Part shown: positions 8,100 through 17,702 of the stretch, one piece after another
How the letters are laid out: each line of letters begins with the position of its first letter
Position numbering within the stretch: position 1 is the stretch's first letter
Assembly (NCBI GenBank): GCA_965247425.1
Contig: OZ252023.1
Coordinates: 2,666,001-2,730,000, forward strand
DNA from: CAZOZZ01 sp965247425
GTDB taxonomy: Bacteria; Acidobacteriota; Terriglobia; 20CM-2-55-15
DNA: 64,000 nucleotides
Direction: 5' to 3'
Program-made: the position numbers and the translations under genes
The notes under the pieces: generated by a model
Databases searched by the model: none
Seen by the model: the letters and a program-made list of their open reading frames with translations, nothing else
What the model was told of the DNA's origin: nothing

Positions 8100-10562
8100 A
8101 TGGAAAACTATTACAGAGACATCCGCTATGGACTTCGGACTCTTGGCAAGAGTCCGGGATTCACGATTGTCGCCACTCTGATCCTCGCTCTCGGCATCGG
8201 GGCAACGACTGCGATCTTTACGTTCGTCAACGGTATTTTTCTCAAGCCTCTGCCGTTCGCCAATGCCGACGGGCTGGTGTCGGTCTTCACGAGCGACGAA
8301 AAGAACGCGGGCTTCCTCGGCGTGTCGGGTGAGAACTACCTCGACTTCAGGGACGAGAACGAGGTCTTCTCTGAACTGCTCGCCTACACCCAGATGATCT
8401 TCAACATCGGGACGCGAGACGAACCAGCGCAGGCGTTAGGCGAAATCGTCACGGGAAATTATTTCAAAACATTAGAGATAGCACCGGCATTTGGACGGCT
8501 GATAGAACCAGACGACGACATCACACCTGGCGAGAGCCCCGTCGTCGTCCTCGCCTACAAGACATGGGAAAGCCGTTTCGGATCCGACCCGGGCGTGATC
8601 GGCCAGGAGTTGATCGTCAACGGCTCCCCTCTTACGATAATCGGTGTGACCGAGCAGGGATTCGAAGGGTTGGGTTTCGGAATCAGCCAGGAACTCTGGG
8701 TTCCGTCGATGATGTACCAGCAGGTCCACCCGACGCCGGACCTGGTCTGGAACGAACGCCGGGCGATCGTCTTCAACGTAGTCGGGCGCCTCGGGTCGGG
8801 TGTTTCCCTCCAACAGGCCGAGTCGAACATGCAGGCGATCGGGTCCGCACTCGAAGAACAGTATCCGGAACCGAACGAAGGCCGGAACGTGACACTCGAC
8901 CCTCTTTCTCGCTTGAACCCCGGCTTCAGATCCACGATCGCGCTCGCCGGCGCGTTGCTGATCGGCATCTCCGGCCTGGTTCTAGCGATCGCATCGGCAA
9001 ACATCGCGAATCTATTGCTGATTCGAGCGACTGCCCGAAAACGGGAAATCGCGGTCCGCCTGTCGCTCGGTGCCGGTCGCGTACGCCTGATCCGGCAACT
9101 CCTGACCGAAAGTTTCGTCCTCGCGTCCATTGGTGGCACCGCCGGACTGCTCATCGCGGTCTGGGTCCGCGATCTCATCTGGTCGCTGGCCCCGCCCCTG
9201 CCTTTCCAACCCAGCATCGACATGAACCTGGACGCCCGCGTCCTGGGTTTCACTGTGCTGATTTCCATCCTGGGCGGTTTGTTCTTCGGTCTCGTCCCGG
9301 CTCTCCAGGCTTCGCGACCGGACCTTTCGTCCGAGCTCAAGAGCGGGCAGCAGAGGGAGGGATCCATTCGCAAGCTCAGCCCGCGCAACGTCCTCGTCGT
9401 CGCCCAGGTGTCGTTGTCCTTGATCGCGCTGGTCTCGGCGGGCCTCCTGATGCGGAGTTTCCAGAATACCCTCGAAATCGAACCCGGCTTCCGCACCGAC
9501 GATGTCCTGACGGTGACCCTCGGGATGACCGACAACCGATACCTGGACGAGACAACGGGACAGAGTTTCTACCGGCGTCTTCAGGAAGAACTCCAGGCGA
9601 TTCCCGGCGTCGTCTCGGCGGATCTGGGAACCCACATGCCGATGTTCTTCGGCGGATTCCGGCGAACGGTGTTCATCGATGGCCGGGATGCGGGAGAGGC
9701 TGAAGACGGAATACTCGTCGGCACCAGCACGATCGGACCGGCTTACCTGGCAACGATGGGCATCTCCCTGTTACAGGGCCGCGATTTCAGCCAGGTCGGG
9801 CCGAAGGCGACCAGCAACAGTGTTGGACCCGACTACGTCATCGTCAATCAAACGATGGCGGACAAATTCTGGCCCGGTGAGGAGCCGCTGGGGCGTCGTT
9901 TCACATTCTATGGAGACGACGCGCCGGTCGAGATCATCGGCATCGCCGCCAACTCCAAGTACAACCAACTGGCCGAAGATCCCCAGCCCTTCGCTTACCT
10001 GCCGCTCCAGCAGAGCTACCGCGACGCGAAAGTGATCATGAGCGCATTTATCCGCACGCGGGGCGGGCCCACCAGCGTCGCGGGCGAGGTACGAACCATC
10101 GTGCGCCGGCTCGACCCGAACCTTCCGATCACGGGCATTGCGCCGATGGGACAGGTGCTTGACAACTCCATGTGGCTGCCTCGTATCGGCGCGTGGCTCG
10201 TGGCCGTCTTCGGGGCCCTGGCCCTGTTCCTGGCCGGCATCGGCGTCATTTCGTTCTCCGTCAGTCAACGGACTCATGAGATCGGACTCCGGATGGCGCT
10301 GGGTGCGAAGTCCGGCGATGCGATGGCGCTGGTCGTCCGGCAGGGACTGACGCTGGCTCTGATCGGAGTGGTTGTGGGACTGGTCGCCTCGATCGCACTG
10401 ACCCGGGTGATGGGTACATTCCTTGTGGGCGTCGACGCGCTCGACCCGGTCGTGTTCGGCGGAGTGGCCCTGGTCCTGTCCGCCGTCTCGATGCTGGCGT
10501 CCTACATCCCGGCGTTGCGGGCCACGCGAGTGGATCCCGTTACCGCGCTGCGTTTTGAATAG
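8100..10562 (+). CDS. ADOP-type ABC transporter permease (MacB/FtsX-like)
   Basis: The 820-residue protein has the layout of Acidobacterial duplicated orphan permeases. An N-terminal 'DIRYGLRTLGKSPGFT' leads into a first membrane helix and the motif 'ALGIGATTAIFTFVNGIFL', then a large MacB-type periplasmic domain (about 50-270), three helices (about 280-400), a second periplasmic domain and a C-terminal FtsX triplet of helices ending in 'PALRATRVDPVTALR'. Such proteins lack their own ATPase, and their substrate is generally unknown. The start ATG follows GGGGA. The gene lies 21 bp upstream of an SDR gene and could be co-transcribed with it. It is intact, unlike the third ADOP gene at the window's end. 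Confidence 0.93.
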   Translation: MENYYRDIRYGLRTLGKSPGFTIVATLILALGIGATTAIFTFVNGIFLKPLPFANADGLVSVFTSDEKNAGFLGVSGENYLDFRDENEVFSELLAYTQMIFNIGTRDEPAQALGEIVTGNYFKTLEIAPAFGRLIEPDDDITPGESPVVVLAYKTWESRFGSDPGVIGQELIVNGSPLTIIGVTEQGFEGLGFGISQELWVPSMMYQQVHPTPDLVWNERRAIVFNVVGRLGSGVSLQQAESNMQAIGSALEEQYPEPNEGRNVTLDPLSRLNPGFRSTIALAGALLIGISGLVLAIASANIANLLLIRATARKREIAVRLSLGAGRVRLIRQLLTESFVLASIGGTAGLLIAVWVRDLIWSLAPPLPFQPSIDMNLDARVLGFTVLISILGGLFFGLVPALQASRPDLSSELKSGQQREGSIRKLSPRNVLVVAQVSLSLIALVSAGLLMRSFQNTLEIEPGFRTDDVLTVTLGMTDNRYLDETTGQSFYRRLQEELQAIPGVVSADLGTHMPMFFGGFRRTVFIDGRDAGEAEDGILVGTSTIGPAYLATMGISLLQGRDFSQVGPKATSNSVGPDYVIVNQTMADKFWPGEEPLGRRFTFYGDDAPVEIIGIAANSKYNQLAEDPQPFAYLPLQQSYRDAKVIMSAFIRTRGGPTSVAGEVRTIVRRLDPNLPITGIAPMGQVLDNSMWLPRIGAWLVAVFGALALFLAGIGVISFSVSQRTHEIGLRMALGAKSGDAMALVVRQGLTLALIGVVVGLVASIALTRVMGTFLVGVDALDPVVFGGVALVLSAVSMLASYIPALRATRVDPVTALRFE

Positions 10563-10583
10563 GCCATCAGGAGTGTGTGAAGC

Positions 10584-11339
10584 ATGGCTGGAGTCGAAGG
10601 GCGGATAGCCCTGGTCACGGGCGGGAGCCGCGGAATAGGGCGGGCCGCCGCGGAGCTTCTGGCGTCTCGTGGAGCCAGAGTGATGTGCGTCGGGCGAAGC
10701 CGGCAGGATCTGGCTGAAGTCGGGCTCGAGTATTCGGTGGCGGATCTGGGAACTCCGGAGGGCTGTGCGCACGCGGTCACGGAGGCAGAGCAACGACTGG
10801 GGCCCATTGAGATCCTGGTGTGCAACCACGGAATCGGCTCCGCGCACGAACGGGTCGTCTGGGAACAGGAACCGGACGTTTGGGGCGAAACCATGCGGGT
10901 CAATCTTGATGGTCCGTTCCATCTCTCGATACTCGTATTGCCGGGAATGGTCGAACGCCGATTCGGACGCGTGGTTTATACGAGTTCGACGGCCGGCCTG
11001 GTCGCCGAACACGCTGGGAGTGCATACAACAGCTCCAAACACGGACTGCTGGGGCTGATGCGATCGGTCGCCGAGGACGGTGGATCATTCGGCATTACCT
11101 CGAACGCTGTTTTGCCCGGCTGGGTTCGGACGGAGATGGCCGAACGTTCAGCCCGCCAGGAGGCGAAGGACCGGGGTGTCACGACCGGTCAGGTCTGGGA
11201 GGAACGGGCGGCATTGTATCCGCCGCGCCGCGTTGCCACACCTCAGGAAGTGGCCGAGGTGATTGCATTTCTCGCGTCCGAGGAATCCAGCGGAGTCAGT
11301 GGAGAGGCCATCCGGGTCGCACTCGGGAGCGTATTGTAG
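10584..11339 (+). CDS. SDR-family oxidoreductase
   Basis: A classical short-chain dehydrogenase of 251 residues. The Rossmann glycine motif TGGSRGIG is at 12-19, the catalytic Ser lies near 134-135, and Y148-x-x-x-K152 (YNSSK) is present. The 'NHG' segment replaces the usual NNAG (residues 81-83). The C-terminal 'SSGVSGEAIRVALG' is the usual family ending. It reduces or oxidises a carbonyl/alcohol with NAD(P)(H); the substrate is unknown. AGGAG precedes the ATG, 21 bp after the ADOP gene. Confidence 0.9.
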   Translation: MAGVEGRIALVTGGSRGIGRAAAELLASRGARVMCVGRSRQDLAEVGLEYSVADLGTPEGCAHAVTEAEQRLGPIEILVCNHGIGSAHERVVWEQEPDVWGETMRVNLDGPFHLSILVLPGMVERRFGRVVYTSSTAGLVAEHAGSAYNSSKHGLLGLMRSVAEDGGSFGITSNAVLPGWVRTEMAERSARQEAKDRGVTTGQVWEERAALYPPRRVATPQEVAEVIAFLASEESSGVSGEAIRVALGSVL

Positions 11340-11366
11340 CGCTCTAAGGGCCCGCTCAGGGCGCCT

Positions 11367-12113
11367 TCATTCCCATCGGAAGATCTTCGCGGAAACGAGC
11401 GTACACACCACCAGCGTCAGGCCGAGCACGCCCAGATTGCCCAGATGATCCAGCCAACTCTCGCCCGCCCACGCCCCCCGGAGCAACGACACGCCGTGGG
11501 TCAGGGGCAGGACGCTACTGAAGGCGCGCAATCCATCCGGCATGGACTCCAGAGGCACAAAGATTCCCGATATCGCCAACATGGGATAGAGAATGACGCT
11601 CCCGATAGGCTGGGCGAACCGGGCGGTCGGAACGATACTGGCGATCACGAATCCGATCGAGATGATACTGAGAGTTGTAATCAGCAGGGCGACGGCGAAG
11701 CGGGCCAGGTGGAGGTCCATCGTGACCGGGTAGAATCGCCTTCCCGCTAGAACCATGAAAGATAGCGACAGGCTCGTGAACAGCAACTTGACCAGGACGT
11801 GGGCTCCGAGGATCGTGGTTGGACGCAACGGCGTCGCCCGCAAACGTTTCAGGATGCCCCCCTCGCGATAGATCGTCACGATAGCAACCAGCGACATCGC
11901 CGCACCCATGGCGATAAAGACGGAAGCGAAAATAGGAAGATCTTGACTGAGCAGCCGGGACGCGTTGTCGGAATTGCCGGACCGGGACCCGAGGGCACGC
12001 CCGAGAACGAGAAACATCGCCACCGGGATGACGACACTTCCCAGAACTCCCAGCGGTTCGCGTACGAAGATCTTGATCTCCAACCAGGTCAGCTTCCAGA
12101 ATCCGCGCAGCAT
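11367..12113 (-). CDS. ABC-2 type transporter permease
   Basis: The 248-residue protein has six predicted membrane segments and the ABC-2 pattern, including 'REGGILKRLRATPLRP' after the second helix and 'PLESMPDGLRAFSSVLPLTHGVSLLRGAW' before the last. It pairs with the ATP-binding protein encoded just upstream (5 bp apart on the same strand) to form an exporter of drugs, lipids or polysaccharide intermediates; the substrate cannot be told. It is convergent with the SDR gene, with only 27 bp between the stops. Confidence 0.9.
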   Translation of the reverse strand: MLRGFWKLTWLEIKIFVREPLGVLGSVVIPVAMFLVLGRALGSRSGNSDNASRLLSQDLPIFASVFIAMGAAMSLVAIVTIYREGGILKRLRATPLRPTTILGAHVLVKLLFTSLSLSFMVLAGRRFYPVTMDLHLARFAVALLITTLSIISIGFVIASIVPTARFAQPIGSVILYPMLAISGIFVPLESMPDGLRAFSSVLPLTHGVSLLRGAWAGESWLDHLGNLGVLGLTLVVCTLVSAKIFRWE

Positions 12114-12118
12114 CCGGT

Positions 12119-13039
12119 TCAGTCCCTTATCCCGTGTCCGGTCAGTTTGAGAAATACATCTTCAAGGGTGGGTATCACCGTCCGAAAATCACGGACCGGA
12201 AGTCGTTCGCCAGCTATGAACCGAATGACGTCGGTGACGAACTCTTCACCTTCTCCGAGGACGGTGTAGGCCATGCCTTCATTTCTCACCGACTGCAATC
12301 CAGGAATCTTCTCCAGGACGGCCGCATCGCCAACACTTTCCGAGGAGAACACGACGCGTCTTTGCGGACAGTGCCTGCGGACCAGAGCCGCCGGCGTGTC
12401 CGTCTCGATGAGCCTGCCGTGCTCGATGATCGCCACACGGTCGCATAACCGTTCGGCCTCCTCCATTAGGTGAGTGGTCAGGAAAACCGTCTTGCCACGG
12501 TCGCGAATGTCGGTCACCAGTCCCCAGATGGCTCGCCGTGCCTGCGGGTCCAGCCCCGTCGTGAGCTCGTCCAGAAACACGACCTCGGGGTCGTTGATGA
12601 GTGCAAGGGCAACGAACAACCGCTGTTTCTGGCCACCCGAAAGGGTCATGAACCACGCGTTCCGCTTCTCGGTGAGGCCCAGCTGCTCAAGCAGCACATC
12701 GCCCGACACGCTTCCCGGATACAGCGACGACCAGAGATCGATCGCCTCCCAGACCTTGATTCGTTTCTGAAGTTGCGCTTCCTGGAGTTGCACGCCGACC
12801 CGGCTGTGCAGCGCGTAGCTATCTTTATGAGGGTCCAGACCCAGAACCGAGATCGATCCACCCCCTGCCCGGCGGATACCCTCCACACACTCCATGGTGG
12901 TGGTCTTCCCTGCACCGTTCGGTCCGATCAGACCGAAAATTTCGCCCTCCCGTACCTTGAACGACACGTCATCGACCGCGAGGGTCGATCCGTATGATTT
13001 CCTCAGATTCGAAACTTCGACAACCGTAGCGCTCGACAT
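12119..13039 (-). CDS. ABC transporter ATP-binding protein (ABC-2 exporter partner)
   Basis: The ATPase has Walker A GPNGAGKTT, signature LSGGQKQR and Walker B VVFLDELTTGLD. The H-loop is in 'VFLTTHLMEEAERL'. In Walker B the usual 'DEPT' is 'DELT', a mild variant with the catalytic Glu kept. The reading frame is open further upstream to 13129, but the ATG at 13039 is chosen because a GGGAG lies just before it and homology begins with 'VVEVSNLRKSYGS'. This gives 306 residues. It is the first gene of a two-gene operon with the permease. Confidence 0.9.
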   Translation of the reverse strand: MSSATVVEVSNLRKSYGSTLAVDDVSFKVREGEIFGLIGPNGAGKTTTMECVEGIRRAGGGSISVLGLDPHKDSYALHSRVGVQLQEAQLQKRIKVWEAIDLWSSLYPGSVSGDVLLEQLGLTEKRNAWFMTLSGGQKQRLFVALALINDPEVVFLDELTTGLDPQARRAIWGLVTDIRDRGKTVFLTTHLMEEAERLCDRVAIIEHGRLIETDTPAALVRRHCPQRRVVFSSESVGDAAVLEKIPGLQSVRNEGMAYTVLGEGEEFVTDVIRFIAGERLPVRDFRTVIPTLEDVFLKLTGHGIRD

Positions 13040-13481
13040 GCTTCTCCCATCAAATGCGTTCCGGGTCAGAATACCCACACCCGACGGCTTTATGAACACT
13101 AATCCACGCCCGGCGCCCCCACCTGACAAAACGGTGTGCCTTCTGTTATTCTTACTTATGTCTCGGCGAGGGCGGCCAGCGTCGAGTGTTTAAAGTTCCA
13201 CCGTTAAGGGACGCGACTTCGCTGTTCGCCTCAGAAAGCTGAACCCCTCCAACGAATTGAGCACTTTAAAATAGGTAAATCACAGCTGATCTTGTGTTCA
13301 ACCACTCGTGTGTCGTACGGGCCGGCTGGGGCGAGACATCGAAAAGCCATCTTTTATCACCGCCTCACCCGATATCGGCTCGTCGACTGCGACGGAGCCG
13401 CAGGGAATTAACAGAAACAATTCAGGGTACTGAAGTCGGGGCACGGCAAAAAGACACCTCGACACGCCTCAAAGGGGTCTT
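13040..13481. other. Divergent intergenic region with a hairpin over the helicase start
   Basis: This 442-bp gap separates the minus-strand ABC operon from the plus-strand helicase gene and should hold both promoters. No complete promoter stood out. The last 35 bp form a hairpin: AAAAGAC at 13449-13455 pairs with GTCTTTT at 13477-13483, enclosing the GGGG ribosome site and touching the TTG start codon. This could hide the start and give temperature- or helicase-dependent control. That role is an inference. Confidence 0.45.
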
Positions 13482-14843
13482 TTGAAAAATCTCGCATACG
13501 CGCCGCCTGAGAACGCCGGCCATTCCAATCCACAACCACAACCACAGCCTCGCCCGGTGCCCGAAGGCGCCTTCGCCCGGCTGATCCCGGAGCTTCAGCG
13601 GGCTGTAGGCGCCCAGGGGTACGTCACCCCGACACCCATCCAGGAAAAGTGTATTCCCCACCTGCTCGAAGGGCGGGACGTGCTCGGAAGCGCACAGACC
13701 GGCACGGGCAAGACCGCGGCTTTTACTTTGCCGCTGCTCGAGCGGCTTGCCGCCGACCGCCGTCCGCCCCGCAGGGGCGCACCCCGGGCCCTCATTCTCG
13801 CCCCGACGCGTGAGCTCGCGGCGCAAATCGCCGAGAGCATCCGCACATACGGAAGGTTCCTGCGGTTGAGCCACACCGTCATCTTCGGCGGAGTCAATCA
13901 AAACCCCCAGGTCCGGGCCTTGAGGCGCAGGATCGACATCCTCGTTGCAACCCCCGGCCGCCTGCTGGATCTGATGCAGCAGGGATTCATACGCCTCAAC
14001 GAGGTGGAGATCTTCATCCTTGATGAAGGAGACCGGATGCTCGACATGGGCTTTATCCCCGACATCAAGAGGGTGTTGGCCGAAATTCCGAGCGAGCGTC
14101 AGACTCTTTTCTTCTCCGCCACGATGGCTCCAAAGATGGTCGAACTGGCCCACACGATGGTCCGCAATCCGGTTCGGGTAACCATCACACCGGAAGAACC
14201 CACCGTGGAACGCATCGCCCAAAAGGTGCTCTTCGTGGGGAAGAACAACAAGGATGCTCTCCTTCTCTCCGTGTTGCGTGACCCTCAGGCTCACAAAGTT
14301 CTGGTCTTTACGCAGATGAAGCACGCGGCCAATCGCGTGGTCAAGAAGTTGGACGCCGCCGGGATTTCGAGCAATGCGTTCCACGGCAACAAGAGTCAGG
14401 ACGCACGCACCAAAGCTCTCAGCAGTTTCAAGCGGGGCCGATGCCGCGTCCTGGTCGCTACAGATGTCGCGGCACGCGGTCTGGACGTGGATGACATCAC
14501 GCACGTGATCAACTACGACCTTCCAATGGAGGCCGAAACCTACGTGCACCGCATCGGCCGCACCGCCCGGGCGGGTGAGAGCGGCGACGCCATCTCGTTC
14601 TGCAGTGCCGAGGACCGTTCCTATCTTCGCGCCATCGAGCGCCTCCTGGGTAAGTCCGTGCCTTCGGACCTGGACCATGAGTTTCACTCGGATGAAGCCT
14701 TCCGGTCTCGGATGCCCGCATCGAAGAACTTCGGTCGGAGCAGCTACGGTCGCCCGCAGGGAGGACGACCACAAGGCAATTTCCCGCGCGCTCGTCGCGG
14801 ACGCGGTAACCATCCCCGCAGCCCCGGCCGAGGCCGTCGCTGA
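13482..14843 (+). CDS. RhlE-like DEAD-box ATP-dependent RNA helicase (DEGD variant)
   Basis: A two-domain helicase of 453 residues. AQTGTGKT (71-78), PTRELA (108-113), 'TPGR' (157-160), SAT (212-214) and 'HRIGRTARAG' are all present. Motif II reads DEGD (181-184) instead of DEAD, keeping the Asp-Glu pair that binds Mg-ATP. The C-terminus from about 419 is a basic, glycine-rich tail (GRPQGGRPQGN, RRGRGNH), a likely RNA-binding region. The start is a TTG after AAAGGGG; no ATG or GTG lies between it and the in-frame stop at 13431. It would unwind RNA in ribosome assembly or mRNA turnover. Confidence 0.9.
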   Translation: MKNLAYAPPENAGHSNPQPQPQPRPVPEGAFARLIPELQRAVGAQGYVTPTPIQEKCIPHLLEGRDVLGSAQTGTGKTAAFTLPLLERLAADRRPPRRGAPRALILAPTRELAAQIAESIRTYGRFLRLSHTVIFGGVNQNPQVRALRRRIDILVATPGRLLDLMQQGFIRLNEVEIFILDEGDRMLDMGFIPDIKRVLAEIPSERQTLFFSATMAPKMVELAHTMVRNPVRVTITPEEPTVERIAQKVLFVGKNNKDALLLSVLRDPQAHKVLVFTQMKHAANRVVKKLDAAGISSNAFHGNKSQDARTKALSSFKRGRCRVLVATDVAARGLDVDDITHVINYDLPMEAETYVHRIGRTARAGESGDAISFCSAEDRSYLRAIERLLGKSVPSDLDHEFHSDEAFRSRMPASKNFGRSSYGRPQGGRPQGNFPRARRGRGNHPRSPGRGRR

Positions 14844-14981
14844 GTCGGAACCACCCGGGGTGCCGGAAACCGGCACTCCGGCAGCCTTCCCGCTCATTCC
14901 TGCCGGCTTGAAAGACCTCTCATTTATCGACGTGCTGACGTATGATTCGCGTGAAACGAATCACACCGAGAGGATCCCAAC

Positions 14982-15803
14982 ATGAGCATCGTGGCCGCCT
15001 TCCTGTCCAGCTTCCTGTTGTTCCAGGTTCAAACGACACCGGATTACACGATCGAAGCGATCCGTTACGGAACGCTGTCCCAGTACCGGGTGGCCTCACT
15101 TGTCGTCGGTTCACCGGGAGACGAACGCCTGGACATCGCAATGATCGTCTGGCTGATCCGGGGAGGCGGCCGGACGATCCTGGTGGACACCGGCTTCTTC
15201 CGGGAAGGCCGAATGGATCGAACCGGGCTGGTCGATTACCTCCGTCCCGACGAGGCGGTCCGCCTCGCCGGGGTCGAACCAGGTGATGTGACCGACATCA
15301 TCATTACCCACGCCCACTGGGATCACGCCGGCGGTGTGGAACTGTTTCCCGAAGCGACCGTGTGGATACAACGCGACGAATACGTTTATTACACCGGGGA
15401 CGCCTGGCAGGAAGGCGGACGCCGTCAGGGAGACCGGGAAGACATGCTCCACCTGGTCGAACGGAACATGAACGGTAAGCTCCGCCTCGTTGACGGCGAT
15501 GATCAGGAAATCCTGGCTGGAATTCGTGTCTACACCGGCGCGCGACACACCTATGCGTCACAGTATGTCCGCGTCGGCGGGGATACGCCGTTCGTCCTCG
15601 CCTCGGACAACTGCTACCTGTACCGAAACCTCGAAACCCGCCTGCCGGTAGCCACGTTCACTCCCGAAGACCGGCCCGCCAACGTCCGGGCCTTCTCGCG
15701 AATGCGCGAACTGGCAGGCTCGATCGACAGGATTATTCCAGGCCACGACCCGGCACAATTCGAGCGGTTCCCGACAAAGGGACGAGTTGCGCGGATCAAG
15801 TGA
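14982..15803 (+). CDS. Exported metallo-beta-lactamase-fold hydrolase (lactonase-like)
   Basis: The 273-residue protein begins with a short hydrophobic leader (residues 1-17, cleavage possible after FQVQ) and carries the zinc motif H110-A-H-W-D-H115. Later metal ligands are probably the His in 'GARHTYAS', the Asp in 'LASDNCYLY' and the His in 'IIPGHDP'. The 'NCYLYRN' and 'HTYASQYV' segments resemble AttM/AiiA-like N-acyl homoserine lactonases, so lactone hydrolysis is plausible, but the fold covers many hydrolases. A signal peptide is unusual for quorum-quenching lactonases. The gene stands alone after the helicase. Confidence 0.82.
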   Translation: MSIVAAFLSSFLLFQVQTTPDYTIEAIRYGTLSQYRVASLVVGSPGDERLDIAMIVWLIRGGGRTILVDTGFFREGRMDRTGLVDYLRPDEAVRLAGVEPGDVTDIIITHAHWDHAGGVELFPEATVWIQRDEYVYYTGDAWQEGGRRQGDREDMLHLVERNMNGKLRLVDGDDQEILAGIRVYTGARHTYASQYVRVGGDTPFVLASDNCYLYRNLETRLPVATFTPEDRPANVRAFSRMRELAGSIDRIIPGHDPAQFERFPTKGRVARIK

Positions 15804-15867
15804 GTGTTTGAGGGCCTAACGGTCCGGAGTCTGTGGTACCAGCCCGGTTCGCTTCGGCGTCGAATAG

Positions 15868-15988
15868 AGTGTGTCGGGGCGTCCCTCCGTGGGCGCCCGC
15901 CGGGGTTGCCGAAAACTTGCGCTGAACGGCCGACCCGATACTTTCGTTTCTTGGCCGCGGGTGGCCAGGGACGGCACCCCGACACTCT
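15868..15988. repeat. Dispersed copy of the palindromic repeat family
   Basis: A single diverged copy related to the 7.4-kb array. It has arms AGTGTGTCGGGG (15868-15879) and CCCCGACACTCT (15977-15988), plus a GGGTGGCC/GGCACCC hairpin at 15959-15979 that lost one C. The arms lie outside the hairpin here, inverted in order relative to the array units. It occupies most of the 221-bp convergent gap between the MBL-fold gene and the SagB-type gene. Confidence 0.72.
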
Positions 15989-16024
15989 GTCCCGCCCGAC
16001 TCGGTTGCGCTGTACGCTGAAGAG

Positions 16025-17560
16025 CTACCTGCGCTTGACGCTCTTGCCTATGGCCATCAGGAAGATCGCACTCTTGCCGGCTGCGTGCGGGGAAAAGAAT
16101 TCGATGACTTCGTCGTCAAAGAACGTCAGGCCCGAGGCGCCCAACCGCTGCGCGTAGGCGGCCAGATAGAGTTTCCCGCCGATGATTCCTGCTTCGAGCT
16201 GAACGAGGCGATAGGCGCGGTTCCCGAACCGCTCGAGCATCGGCGCCAGCTCGGCCAGAAAGAAGACGGCGACGCTCGCGTCACCTGGAAGCGGTTGGTC
16301 CAGACCCAGGTGTGCCGCCGTGCCTCGGAAGTCGCCTCGGCTCAAGAGTTCCAGCCTCTGGTCTTCACGGTGGTAGACGTAGGAACCGGGCTCGATTCCG
16401 TCCACGGCATTCACGATCAGGTACAGCTCATTCAGCTGCGAGCCGGCGGGGTCCAGAAAATCTGCCGGAATTCCCCGCGTCGCCCGGTCGAGCATGGTTG
16501 AGAACTGTTCCCGTGTTATTGAAACACGGGCAAACTGCCGCGTGGATCCACGTCTGAGGATCGCGGCCTCGATCGCTTCCTTTGAAACTTCATCGTCTGA
16601 CAAGGGGCCGAGGGAGACCACTTCCCCGAGGGGAGGTGGTTTATCGGCGATCGGCATGCCACCACGCCAGGCCTCGACCTCTTCTGCCGTCCGCAGCGAT
16701 GATGCCTGGTGCATGAGACCCATTGCCGGGTATTCCACCTCGCTGGCCGACAGAGGCACGGTTTCCAGGTTGAGCTGTGAGACTTCCTCCCGATGAGGCG
16801 GAGGCGCATCGGAAACACTTCCCAGCGGAACCATCGAGAACGCCACTTCGCGTTCAGTGTCCAGATCCAGCAACTGATTTACCTCGATGTCCACGAAGCC
16901 ACATGTCACCTGTGCCGGGAGAGCCAGGGCCGAGGCCATCGCCAGCATGTTCGCAAGAATGGTGCCGTTGTCCCAGCCAAAATGTCGGTACGTTCGAGCC
17001 TGATACTTCCAGGAGTTCCGCCAATAGGTGCCGGTACAGACGATGGTCACGGGAGCTCGGACCACTGCCGGATTGTTTCCGCTTGCACGGAGCAAAACGC
17101 TTCGAAAATCTCCCTGGCGCAGGCACCGCAGGCTGAAGTCGCCCACCCCGAACTGGTACACTCCTGCACTTAGTCCCTCGAGGCCGCCGCACACGATGTA
17201 CAACTCAAATTCGTAAAGCGCGCCGGTGCAGGATGCGGCGCGGAAGTACTGGTCGACACCAGGGTAATCGGCCTTTCTGATGACACCCGCTGAAAAGTAG
17301 AGTAGCTGCGTGAGGTTCTTCAGATCCGGGGCGATGTCGATTTCCGACGTGCTCGAGGTGTCCGCCACCGCATGGAGTGCGGGGACCTCTGTCCCGGTAA
17401 CCGGGGAATCGAGCCGAATCGGGTCGAGGGTGGGATAAATTTTGAACGCTTTGGGACGGTTGGACCAATCCAACCAATGACTGTTGGTCCCGACACTCCA
17501 GGGCGAATGTTTAGTTGCGTCGTGATATTCCCACGTGGCCTGCGTGTCCCGGTTCGTCAT
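16025..17560 (-). CDS. SagB/ThcOx-type dehydrogenase (tandem nitroreductase fold)
   Basis: A 511-residue protein with two copies of the FMN-binding nitroreductase-like fold, roughly residues 80-250 and 315-511. The N-terminal 'YHDATKHS' and 'DWSNRPKAFKIYP' segments are hallmarks of SagB/ThcOx proteins. Their best known members oxidise azolines to thiazoles or oxazoles in peptide natural products. No cyclodehydratase, YcaO or precursor peptide is seen nearby, so this is probably the orphan, housekeeping-like form of unknown substrate. The second domain contains 'GSTRQFARVSITREQF', the R-S/T-x-R-x-F motif that grips FMN. Confidence 0.87.
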   Translation of the reverse strand: MTNRDTQATWEYHDATKHSPWSVGTNSHWLDWSNRPKAFKIYPTLDPIRLDSPVTGTEVPALHAVADTSSTSEIDIAPDLKNLTQLLYFSAGVIRKADYPGVDQYFRAASCTGALYEFELYIVCGGLEGLSAGVYQFGVGDFSLRCLRQGDFRSVLLRASGNNPAVVRAPVTIVCTGTYWRNSWKYQARTYRHFGWDNGTILANMLAMASALALPAQVTCGFVDIEVNQLLDLDTEREVAFSMVPLGSVSDAPPPHREEVSQLNLETVPLSASEVEYPAMGLMHQASSLRTAEEVEAWRGGMPIADKPPPLGEVVSLGPLSDDEVSKEAIEAAILRRGSTRQFARVSITREQFSTMLDRATRGIPADFLDPAGSQLNELYLIVNAVDGIEPGSYVYHREDQRLELLSRGDFRGTAAHLGLDQPLPGDASVAVFFLAELAPMLERFGNRAYRLVQLEAGIIGGKLYLAAYAQRLGASGLTFFDDEVIEFFSPHAAGKSAIFLMAIGKSVKRR

Positions 17561-17702
17561 CGCGTTCTGCCAGTCATCCCCTCAAATCAATCCATTAACC
17601 GTACAAAACAGATCCGAATTTCCTGCTCCACGGCCACCGACTCATCAAAAAAAGGATTTCTACGACCCATGAAGTTCTTCTTTAACTCCTGGCAGCCGGC
17701 AA

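Noticed and set aside
13422..14897. 491-residue minus-strand reading frame
   Set aside because: It is the antisense of the well-supported RhlE-like helicase gene and has no recognisable domain; high GC keeps such frames open.
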